Positions 1 through 5,547 of a stretch of DNA of 8,981 nt are shown here, one piece after another (within the stretch, counting starts at the first letter, position 1; every line of letters starts with the position of its first letter). The notes below the pieces were generated by a model. The model made no database searches and was not told the DNA's origin. It saw only the letters and a program-made list of their open reading frames with translations. Position numbers and translations under genes: made by a program. Source of the stretch: a bacterium HR27 (lineage in GTDB: Bacteria > Chloroflexota > Chloroflexia > Thermomicrobiales > Thermomicrobiaceae); assembly GCA_002898975.1 (NCBI GenBank), contig BEID01000030.1, positions 1 through 8,981 of the forward strand, in the 5' to 3' direction.

Positions 1-306
1 ACCACTGTCCTCGAGGACGATCGTGTTGACTCGCGTCTCCGCCTGGACCCAGTACGGGTGCACCGCGAGACGCTCGCGCTCGGCGAGTTCAGCCACGAGC
101 CGCCCGATCCAGCCCCCGAGGAAGCCGACCACGCACACCTCGGAACCCAGCGCCGCAGCCGCCCGAGCGAGGTTCAACCCCTTCCCGCCTGCCGAGGCGA
201 GGGCCGAGCGGAACCGCATGACTGTCCCTGGTTCCAGTGCCCCGAGCAACCCGATCCGATCCAGGCCGAGATTCGGGCACAGAACCGTGATCTTCCCTCC
301 GCTCAT
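1..306 (-). CDS. PfkB-family sugar (phosphate) kinase, 1-phosphofructokinase-like, N-terminal part
   Basis: This is the first 102 residues of a kinase that continues past the left edge; the family is usually about 310 residues. The start is ATG at 306-304, with a purine-rich GAGGGAAGGG (318-327) about 11 nt upstream. The N-terminal pattern is that of the FruK/LacC branch of PfkB ribokinase-like enzymes. A first beta strand leads to PNLGLD with Asp16, followed by the glycine-rich GGKGLNLARA (40-49), then GFLGG (61-65), then TRVNTIVLEDSG (91-102), which corresponds to the substrate-contacting TRxN segment. Enzymes of this branch phosphorylate fructose-1-phosphate, tagatose-6-phosphate or related sugars with ATP in the cytosol. 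The ATP site and catalytic Asp (GAGD motif) lie outside the window, so substrate and integrity cannot be judged. It is divergent from the hydroxylase gene at 589. Confidence 0.8.
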   Translation of the reverse strand, partial: MSGGKITVLCPNLGLDRIGLLGALEPGTVMRFRSALASAGGKGLNLARAAAALGSEVCVVGFLGGWIGRLVAELAERERLAVHPYWVQAETRVNTIVLEDSG

Positions 307-490
307 CGGCAGACCCACCCTTCCCTCTGCCAGACGGTCCAGTCGAACAGCAACTGTCGCGTTTCGGCAAGAGCGTACGAACCGCGTGCAGGAACATCCT
401 ACCGGTCCCATGCTTGTCGCGGTAGACTGCACGGTCGCGGCCGGGCCGGCCAGCTCGAGCGCCAGCGGTGGCCACGGCCCGCCCCAGCCG

Positions 491-520
491 CTCCGGACAA
501 CTTCTCTCCGGACAACTTCT
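491..520. repeat. Perfect tandem direct repeat, 2 x 15 bp
   Basis: CTCCGGACAACTTCT occurs twice with no gap (491-505 and 506-520). It lies 69-98 bp upstream of the hydroxylase start codon, immediately upstream of the best candidate promoter for that gene. Tandem half-sites in this position are typical of activator binding, but a simple slippage duplication would look the same. Confidence 0.85.
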
Positions 521-545
521 CGACGAAGGGGCGGCGTCGTAGACT
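517..545 (+). promoter_or_regulatory. Candidate promoter of the molybdopterin-subunit gene
   Basis: A TAGACT -10-like hexamer at 540-545 would place the transcription start near 552 and give a leader of about 37 nt that contains the ribosome binding site. The -35 position at 17-bp spacing (517-522, TTCTCG) is poor and overlaps the end of the 15-bp tandem repeat. This fits an activated promoter but is weak as sequence evidence. Confidence 0.3.
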
Positions 546-588
546 GGTTCAGCACGGCACGACCGAGGGGGAAGGGAGAGCTCGAGCG

Positions 589-2859
589 ATGACGACGGCA
601 CTGCTCGGCAAACCGCTCAAGCGACGCGATGCCGAACCGAAGGTACGCGGGGAAGCGCGCTATACCGACGACCTGCACATACCGGGGCTCCTCCACGCCC
701 GGCTCGTCACGAGTCCACACGCGCACGCCCGTATCGTCCGCATCGATACGCGTGCTGCCAGCCAGTTGCCGGGAGTCGTCGCGATCCTGACCGGCCAAGA
801 TCTCTTGCCACCAGGGCCGGAACCAGCTGAACGAGCCCGGCACCTCCTGGCCCGCGACAAGGTCATCTTCGCCGGTCAGCCAGTCGCGGTCGTGGTCGCC
901 GACTCGCCCTATACCGCAGCCGATGCAGCCGAACTCGTCGCGGTGGAGTACGAGGAGCTGCCGGCTGTCGTGGACCCGCTCGAAGCGATGCGTCCCGACG
1001 CACCGGCTATCCGCCCGAAGGAACTCGAGGGTGAATGGGCAGAAGCAGGGATGCACGCCACCGTGTCCGGCGGCGAGGAACTGGATGTCCGCCGACTGCC
1101 GGCGAACGTCACGAACGCCGTGCGCTTTCACCGCGGCGACGTGACACAGGGCTTCGCCAGCGCGGATCTCGTGATCGAACGGACCTACCGCACGCCGTTC
1201 GTCCATCAGTCGTACCTCGAACCGCATGCCTCGGTCGCCGTGCCACGCCCTGATGGCGGCGTCACGGTCTACACGAGCACACAGGGCATGTTCTATTGCC
1301 GCAATGTGACGGCCACCACGCTCGGTCTCCCGCACGAACAGGTCACCATCGTCCCGATGGAAGTCGGCGGTGGCTTTGGCGGGAAGACCGTCTTGCTGGA
1401 ACCGCTCGTCGCAGCGGTCGCGCTGCGACTCGACCGACCGGTCAAGCTCGTCCTCACGCGCACCGAGGAGTTCCTCCTCGCCACGCCGGCACCGGCCGCG
1501 ATCTTCGAATTGCGCGGCGGGATCCGCCGCGACGGAACGCTGGCGGCACTGTCGGCACGCGTCATCTTCGATTCCGGCGCCTACCCGGGCGCCCCGGTGA
1601 ATATCGCGCTGCTGCTCCTGGGGGGCACCTATCGCTGGGAGCACCTCGATCTCATCGGATACGAGGTCCTGACCAACAAGCCGGGAACCGGAGCCTACCG
1701 AGCTCCCGGGGTTCCGCAAGCGATCTTCGCCGTCGAACAACTGGTCGACGAACTGGCTCGGGGGATCGGTCTGGACCCGCTCGAGGTGCGCCTCCGGAAC
1801 GCGTCCCGGACCGGTGATCTCCAGCCGAACGGCGTTCCTTGGCCACCGATCGGACTCGTCGAGGTCCTCGAGCGCGCGAGAGAACACCCGCTCTGGCGCG
1901 CACGGGAGAAGCGCCCGAACGAAGGCTGGGGACTCGCGGTCGGCGGCTGGCCCGGCGGGATCGAGCCCTGCGCAGCGAACGTCCGCCTCAACCACGATGG
2001 GACCTTCACGGTCACGCTCGGCGCGGTCGACATCACCGGCACGCACACTGTCCTCGCGATGATCGCCGCTGAGGTGCTCGAGCAACCGGTCGAGCGTATC
2101 CGCATCGCGCTCCTCCCGAGCGATGCCGCCCCGTACGCGGGGATGAGCGGTGGGAGCAAGATCACCTACACGGTCGGACTCGCCGTCAAGGCAGCTGCTG
2201 AGGAAGCGAGGCGGCAGCTTCTGGAGATCGCTGCCAGTGAGCTGGAGGTCGCGCCGGAAGACCTAGCACTCGTCGACGGTGCCGTACGGGTACGCGGCTT
2301 CCCCGACCGGCAGCTCACACTCGAGCGGATCGCCGCGCTATGCATGGCGTTCGGCGGGCGCTACGCGCCGGTCTACGGGACCGGCCGGGTCGCTGTGACC
2401 CAGCAGTCGCCCGGCTTCGACCTCCAGATCGCGCACGTGCGCGTCGATCCCGAGACCGGCGAGGTGCACCTCCTCGACCTCGTGGCTATCCAGGACGTCG
2501 GCCGGGCGCTCAACCCGGCACTCGTGGAGGAGCAGGTGCACGGTGGCGTCGGTCAAGGGGTCGGCTGGGCCCTGCACGAGGCGATGCGCTGGGACGCGAA
2601 CGGCCAGCCGCTCAACCCGACGTTCCTCGACTACGACCTGCCGAAGGCGAGCCACCTTCCGGCGATCGGCGTCGAACTGGTCGAGGTGCCCTCGCCGATC
2701 GGTCCCTTCGGCGCGAAGGGGGTCGGTGAACCACCAGTGGTACCGACCGCCGCAGCGATCGCGAACGCGATCGCCGAAGCGATCGGCGTGCGCGTGACCG
2801 AGCTCCCGATCACTCCGGAACGCGTCCGAGCAGCGCTCCAGGGAGCATCGGTGAGCTGA
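589..2859 (+). CDS. Xanthine dehydrogenase/CO dehydrogenase family molybdopterin-binding subunit
   Basis: 756 residues, full length for the large (MoCo) subunit of three-subunit molybdenum hydroxylases. These hydroxylate or oxidise purines, aldehydes, heterocycles or CO with water as oxygen source. ATG 589 is chosen because the family N-terminus (GKPLKRRDAEPKVRGEARYT, 7-26) begins there and a GAGGGGGAAGGGAG tract lies just upstream; the reading frame is open further upstream but that part is not family-like. Visible landmarks are Gln232 in STQG, GGGFGGK (260-266), the active-site loop AYRAPG (369-374), GSKITYTVG (522-530), DVGRALNP (636-643), GGVGQGVGWAL (652-662) and GAKGVGEPP (708-716) with the catalytic Glu714. 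The loop lacks the AYxCSFR of form I CO dehydrogenase and the AYRGAGR of form II, so the substrate is unknown. No FAD or 2Fe-2S subunit gene is adjacent. The gene is monocistronic here, divergent from the kinase and convergent with the next gene. Confidence 0.93.
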   Translation: MTTALLGKPLKRRDAEPKVRGEARYTDDLHIPGLLHARLVTSPHAHARIVRIDTRAASQLPGVVAILTGQDLLPPGPEPAERARHLLARDKVIFAGQPVAVVVADSPYTAADAAELVAVEYEELPAVVDPLEAMRPDAPAIRPKELEGEWAEAGMHATVSGGEELDVRRLPANVTNAVRFHRGDVTQGFASADLVIERTYRTPFVHQSYLEPHASVAVPRPDGGVTVYTSTQGMFYCRNVTATTLGLPHEQVTIVPMEVGGGFGGKTVLLEPLVAAVALRLDRPVKLVLTRTEEFLLATPAPAAIFELRGGIRRDGTLAALSARVIFDSGAYPGAPVNIALLLLGGTYRWEHLDLIGYEVLTNKPGTGAYRAPGVPQAIFAVEQLVDELARGIGLDPLEVRLRNASRTGDLQPNGVPWPPIGLVEVLERAREHPLWRAREKRPNEGWGLAVGGWPGGIEPCAANVRLNHDGTFTVTLGAVDITGTHTVLAMIAAEVLEQPVERIRIALLPSDAAPYAGMSGGSKITYTVGLAVKAAAEEARRQLLEIAASELEVAPEDLALVDGAVRVRGFPDRQLTLERIAALCMAFGGRYAPVYGTGRVAVTQQSPGFDLQIAHVRVDPETGEVHLLDLVAIQDVGRALNPALVEEQVHGGVGQGVGWALHEAMRWDANGQPLNPTFLDYDLPKASHLPAIGVELVEVPSPIGPFGAKGVGEPPVVPTAAAIANAIAEAIGVRVTELPITPERVRAALQGASVS

Positions 2860-3221
2860 GGGGAGACGCCAGAGGAGCGGGCGCTCGGGTCGGGTGGCTG
2901 CCGGTAGCTGGCCTGAGCGCTTCGCGCCTGCACCCAGCGACCGCCCCACGAGTGACCATCGCAGCCTGGCAGGGAGCGAACCCGAGCGCAGCGCCCGGCG
3001 GCAGTCGCCTGGCAGGAACGCCCGCTACCCAGCGTTTCCACGAGTCAGCAGCTGCGATCAGCGTGGCGCACCACACCCAATTGGCGGCAAGCGGCGACAC
3101 ACAGCGCGGTGATGCGCCTGCGTCGCCAGGTGGACGTGTCGCATGCGCGTCCGGCGTGGTGCAGCCGTCCGCACGTTCCCCGAGCGAGCCGTGCAGGCAG
3201 TCCAGCTTAGCCGGGAAGCAC
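2860..3221. other. Gene-free interval between convergent genes
   Basis: The 362 bases between the hydroxylase stop and the stop of the small membrane protein hold no recognised gene. Open frames exist on both strands, but their translations are Arg/Ala/Pro-rich with no family features. Only short GC-rich inverted repeats were seen (for example GGACG/CGTCC at 3131-3151) and none is followed by a T-run, so no clear intrinsic terminator is visible for either gene. Confidence 0.5.
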
Positions 3222-3422
3222 TCACGGCTGTGGCGTGATCGAGACGACCGTTACGGACTCGGTCGAAATCGTACTGCTCTCGATCCAGGCAACACCGAAC
3301 CAGAGATTGAACAAAACGAAAAGGGCGATACAGGCGAGCAGGAGCGTCACGACGATCGCCGCGATAGGAACGAGCAGGCGACGCATCGTCCAGGGTGCGT
3401 GCAGTCGTGTCTCTTCACGCAC
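3222..3422 (-). CDS. Small single-span membrane protein, unknown function
   Basis: 66 residues if started at GTG (3422-3420). That start is preferred because a perfect AGGAGG (3429-3434) lies 6 nt upstream of it, whereas the internal ATG at 3386 has no such site. The protein has a short charged N-terminus, Arg14-Arg15, one strongly hydrophobic span at about residues 16-42 with one Cys (Cys31), and a Ser/Thr/Val-rich tail of about 20 residues ending in TPQP. By the positive-inside rule the N-terminus is cytoplasmic and the tail is outside. It follows the secreted 208-aa gene on the same strand after 64 nt, so the two may be co-transcribed; the gap holds an 18-bp palindrome. No family is recognised. 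A partner role for the secreted protein (anchor, export aid or immunity) is only a suggestion from gene order. Confidence 0.6.
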   Translation of the reverse strand: MREETRLHAPWTMRRLLVPIAAIVVTLLLACIALFVLFNLWFGVAWIESSTISTESVTVVSITPQP

Positions 3423-3428
3423 GCTCGA

Positions 3429-3434
3429 CCTCCT
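3429..3434 (-). promoter_or_regulatory. Strong Shine-Dalgarno that fixes a GTG start
   Basis: A perfect AGGAGG on the minus strand stands 6 nt before GTG at 3422. It is the main evidence for translation of the 66-aa membrane protein and for choosing GTG over the downstream ATG. Confidence 0.75.
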
Positions 3435-3455
3435 TACCCAGAAATCCTCGCAGGA

Positions 3456-3473
3456 CGGGTTCGATCGAACCCG
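3456..3473. repeat. Perfect 18-bp palindrome between two minus-strand genes
   Basis: CGGGTTCGATCGAACCCG is its own reverse complement. After one mismatched pair the symmetry resumes for two more pairs (GG at 3453-3454 with CC at 3475-3476). It sits in the 64-nt gap between the secreted protein stop and the membrane protein start. As RNA it could fold into a 7-bp stem with a GATC loop; as DNA it could be a dimeric repressor site. No T-run follows on either strand, so it is not a standard terminator. Confidence 0.85.
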
Positions 3474-3486
3474 CCCCACCGCTTCC

Positions 3487-4113
3487 TCAATAGCCACCAT
3501 AACTGAACAGGTATCGGCCATCTGCGTAACCGGTCTGGTCTGCCCACGGATACACGTGGCCGATGCAGCCGTATTGTGCAGTCACGCACAGCGCGAAATG
3601 ACCCTGGCGGAAGTGGCGAACGAGGTTGTAACCGACTCCCCCGATCGTGTTTTGAGCGATATCACCGAAATATTGCCACAATAGCTGCCGGACCGTCGCC
3701 TGGCTCCACGTAGAATAATACGTCACCGAGCTACCGTTCCCGCACCAGTACAGGTAGACTCGATACTCCCACAGCGTCACGTTGAACACATTGACTGCTC
3801 GCAGCCAAACATGTCTCTGCCAACAGCCACCCGCCAACGGTATGACCGCACCGGACTGCGCTGAGCTGGAAGATTCTGCAGTGATCACCTGAGCGACCGT
3901 AAGGTAATCGAGCGCGAGGCGTCGTTCTGCTGGTGCGAGCTGCTGAAACGCCTGTGCCGGATCGCCAGCTTGCGCCAGCACAGCCACGATCCGTTCAGCT
4001 CGCTCGCGCGGCGCAGTCGTGACCGGCTTCGCTGCGGCGACCGGCATCGGCACCACCGCGAGGAAGAGCGCGAAGACGAGCAAAGCCGTACGGCGTCGCC
4101 AGAGGCTTCGCAT
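3487..4113 (-). CDS. Secreted four-cysteine protein, unknown function
   Basis: 208 residues with a clear Sec signal peptide: RSLWRRR n-region, hydrophobic core at about 9-25, and a probable cleavage after Ala28 (AAA before Lys29). The mature part starts with a charged, probably helical segment (about 33-80). A Ser-rich linker (80-86) follows, then an aromatic domain with four cysteines (Cys97, Cys124, Cys176, Cys183), which could form two disulfides outside the cell. The C-terminal part has RQGHFALC, GCIGHVYPWADQTGYADG and a Tyr/Gly-rich end. From memory, similar Trp/Tyr-rich secreted proteins with a C-terminal YPW segment occur in Actinobacteria and Chloroflexi without an assigned function; this was not searched. 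The ATG start has an AGGGGG tract a few bases upstream. The 66-aa membrane protein gene lies downstream on the same strand. Confidence 0.8.
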   Translation of the reverse strand: MRSLWRRRTALLVFALFLAVVPMPVAAAKPVTTAPRERAERIVAVLAQAGDPAQAFQQLAPAERRLALDYLTVAQVITAESSSSAQSGAVIPLAGGCWQRHVWLRAVNVFNVTLWEYRVYLYWCGNGSSVTYYSTWSQATVRQLLWQYFGDIAQNTIGGVGYNLVRHFRQGHFALCVTAQYGCIGHVYPWADQTGYADGRYLFSYGGY

Positions 4114-4152
4114 CGGAACCCCCTGTCGACTTCCAGAGACGCTCTACCGGTC

Positions 4153-4164
4153 ACGGCGCGCCGT
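4153..4164. repeat. Perfect 12-bp palindrome in the leader of the secreted-protein gene
   Basis: ACGGCGCGCCGT is its own reverse complement. It lies 40-51 bp upstream of the ATG of the secreted protein and just downstream of its candidate promoter. That is a position where a repressor site would work, but short GC palindromes also arise by chance in this composition. Confidence 0.5.
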
Positions 4165-4170
4165 ACGTCC

Positions 4171-4195
4171 AAAATATCAGAGAGAGAGATGTCAA
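4171..4195 (-). promoter_or_regulatory. Promoter-like TTGACA-(TC)n-TATTTT upstream of the secreted-protein gene
   Basis: On the minus strand, a consensus TTGACA (4195-4190) is followed by TCTCTCTCTCTGA (13 nt) and TATTTT (4176-4171). This is the only A/T-rich patch between the coiled-coil gene and the secreted-protein gene, and it lies about 60-80 bp upstream of the start codon. The 13-bp spacer is too short for normal sigma-70 use. It is made almost entirely of a TC dinucleotide run whose length could change by slippage. Confidence 0.4.
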
Positions 4196-4344
4196 CCCCC
4201 AGGCGAGGCCGAGATGCCTGCAGGGGGCCACTACGCCCTCGTCGAGTTCAGCAGGCGCCTGGAGGGGCGACTACCGGTCTTCCGCGCAGGCACCAGACGC
4301 CCCCGCGCGCTCTCCAACTCCCCAACCGGCTCGCAGGGAGGCAT

Positions 4345-5478
4345 TCAATCGAAGAACGATTCGGGAATCGGCACGAACGCGGCGTCAGCGAGGAGTTCCT
4401 CGCCTTCGCGCGTGAGCCAGGTTCCGAGCACGACCGCGCGGGCGGGGCGCCGCCCGATGCGCTCCAGGATCGCCGCCCGCTCACGGGCACGCTGGACATC
4501 GGAGGGGCCAACGCCCCAGGAAATCTCGCAGACCAGGTAGACCAAACGCTCGCTGCCGTTCGTCTCGCGTCCCTCGATGACCAGGTCGGCGAGCAACAGC
4601 TGCTCCGCTTCCAGCTCGCTGAGGAGTCCGGCATCGACCGCATCTTCGACCAGCCGGGTCAGGTCCTCGTTCGTCAGTACGCGTGGGCGCCGGACGACTT
4701 TGCGGAAGAGTCCGCCGAACCGCCGTTCGACGAGCAATGGAAGGACCAGACCCTTGAGCCGTCCGAGGTCACGCTCGACCCGACCCATCCGGACGGTGAG
4801 GTCTTCGACCCGCTGGGTCAACGCTTCGATCTGCGCTTCGACGCGTTCCATCCGCTGCGTCAGCGCTTCGATCTGGGCCTCGACGCGCTCCATCCGTTGT
4901 GTCAGCGCTTCGATCTGCGCTTCGACGCGTTCCATCCGTTGTGTCAATGCTTCGATCTGCGCTTCCACACGCTCCATGCGCTGCGTCAAGGCCTCGATCT
5001 GCACCTCGACCTGTTCCATGCGGTGGGTCAAGGCCTCGATCTGTGCTTCCACTCGCTCCATCCGCTGCGTCAGCGCCTCGATCTGCGCCTCGACCCGTTC
5101 CATGCGGACCGTGAGATCATCGATCCGTTGCGTCAAAGCTTCGATCTGCGCCTCCACCCGGTCCATCCGTGCGGTGAGCGCTTCGATCTGCGCCTCGACC
5201 CGGTCCATGCGCTGAGTCAGCGCTTCGATCTGGGACTCCACGCGTGTGGCGAGTTCATCGACTCGAGCAGCGAGGCCGGCGAGGGCCTGCTCGACCGTCT
5301 GCTGGAACGTCGCCAAGTGGTCAGTGAGACGTTCCTGTGCTGTGGCGAGCGACCGTACGAACTCGGGCAAGCGCAGCAGTTCCTCGGGAAGCAACAGGGC
5401 CCGCACCGCTGCCCGAAACTCCGGCGATGACTCGAGCAGACGCAGAAATTCTTCGATATGCTCCGGATACGCGCTCAA
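4345..5478 (-). CDS. Coiled-coil repeat protein with PD-(D/E)XK nuclease-like C-terminal domain
   Basis: 377 residues. The start is TTG at 5478-5476, with AGGAG 8 nt upstream. An ATG abutting the AGGAG opens a three-codon frame (Met-Leu-Pro-stop) whose TGA overlaps the TTG, so it is not the start. Residues 1-60 are helical (ALLLPEELLRLPEFVRSL, 27-44). Residues 78-231 are ten 14-residue units of the form ERVEAQIEALTQRM with two 7-residue half-units (DLTVRM type), with hydrophobics at positions 3 and 7 of each heptad, a regular coiled coil. Residues about 245-377 resemble the restriction-endonuclease fold tail of DUF3782-type proteins, with Asp298 (LLADLVIEG) and Glu318 in VCEISW, then SDVQRARERAAIL and RPARAVVLG. 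The usual ExK lysine is Ser320. From memory, E-x-S is common in this family in Chloroflexi and Cyanobacteria. Function is unproven: nucleic-acid processing is suggested by fold only. Confidence 0.85.
   Translation of the reverse strand: MSAYPEHIEEFLRLLESSPEFRAAVRALLLPEELLRLPEFVRSLATAQERLTDHLATFQQTVEQALAGLAARVDELATRVESQIEALTQRMDRVEAQIEALTARMDRVEAQIEALTQRIDDLTVRMERVEAQIEALTQRMERVEAQIEALTHRMEQVEVQIEALTQRMERVEAQIEALTQRMERVEAQIEALTQRMERVEAQIEALTQRMERVEAQIEALTQRVEDLTVRMGRVERDLGRLKGLVLPLLVERRFGGLFRKVVRRPRVLTNEDLTRLVEDAVDAGLLSELEAEQLLLADLVIEGRETNGSERLVYLVCEISWGVGPSDVQRARERAAILERIGRRPARAVVLGTWLTREGEELLADAAFVPIPESFFD
4786..5247 (-). repeat. In-frame 42-bp repeat array (ten units plus two 21-bp half-units)
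   Basis: The 42-bp period encodes residues 78-231 of the coiled-coil protein. Units 1-3 are followed by a half-unit (DDLTVRM), then seven more units and a second half-unit (EDLTVRM). Four units give exactly ERVEAQIEALTQRM and a fifth differs only at its last residue. At DNA level the units differ mainly at third codon positions, so the peptide is more conserved than the DNA. Confidence 0.95.
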
Positions 5479-5486
5479 GGCAGCAT

Positions 5487-5491
5487 CTCCT
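5487..5491 (-). promoter_or_regulatory. Shine-Dalgarno supporting a TTG start
   Basis: AGGAG on the minus strand lies 8 nt before TTG 5478. The nearer ATG (5486-5484) directly abuts the AGGAG, too close for initiation, and its frame stops after three codons. Confidence 0.6.
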
Positions 5492-5501
5492 ACTCACTTC
5501 A

Positions 5502-5526
5502 GCGACATCATACCAGGTATGCGTCG
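5502..5526 (-). promoter_or_regulatory. Extended -10 promoter with overlapping dyad, upstream of the coiled-coil gene
   Basis: On the minus strand TGGTATGAT (5515-5507) is an extended -10 (TG, one base, TATGAT) that would start RNA near 5500, about 20 nt before the TTG. It overlaps a perfect dyad CATACC-A-GGTATG (5509-5521), and the whole is flanked by CGAC/GTCG arms. A closely related copy lies at 7005-7027. No good -35 is seen, as expected for an extended -10 promoter. Confidence 0.45.
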
Positions 5527-5530
5527 AATG

Positions 5531-5547
5531 GACCATGCCCAATGGTC
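5531..5547. repeat. Inverted repeat GACCAT-N5-ATGGTC
   Basis: A perfect 6-bp stem with a 5-nt loop (GCCCA) lies between the stop of the PHP gene and the extended -10 element, covering the -35 position of that promoter. It may be a weak transcript end for the PHP gene (no T-run) or a second operator-like site. Confidence 0.45.

Noticed and set aside
58..588. In-frame open extension upstream of the hydroxylase ATG at 589
   Set aside because: The upstream translation is not family-like, crosses the tandem repeat and overlaps the kinase gene on the other strand. The family N-terminus and the ribosome binding site both support 589.
589..2859. Identification as CO dehydrogenase large subunit (CoxL)
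   Set aside because: The form I active-site motif AYxCSFR is absent and no coxM/coxS genes adjoin, so only the broader family is claimed.
2810..3100. 96-codon minus-strand frame between the hydroxylase and membrane protein genes
   Set aside because: It overlaps the hydroxylase 3' end, has no good ribosome binding site, and its composition is Ala/Arg/Pro-rich like other shadow frames here.
3456..3473. Palindrome as a tRNA T-arm (GGTTCGATC)
   Set aside because: The GGTTCGATCGAACC resemblance is due to the palindrome; no acceptor, D or anticodon arms surround it on either strand.
4786..5247. Tandem 42-bp repeats as a CRISPR array
   Set aside because: The repeats are contiguous and in frame, with no unique spacers, and encode a heptad coiled coil.
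3970..5430. 486-codon open frame on the plus strand, antisense to the coiled-coil gene, with FDLRFDAFHPL-type repeats
   Set aside because: It is the complementary frame of the 42-bp repeat array in GC-rich DNA. It spans the secreted gene's start and an intergenic region and has no family features; the minus-strand frame has a Shine-Dalgarno, a regular coiled coil and a recognisable C-terminal domain.
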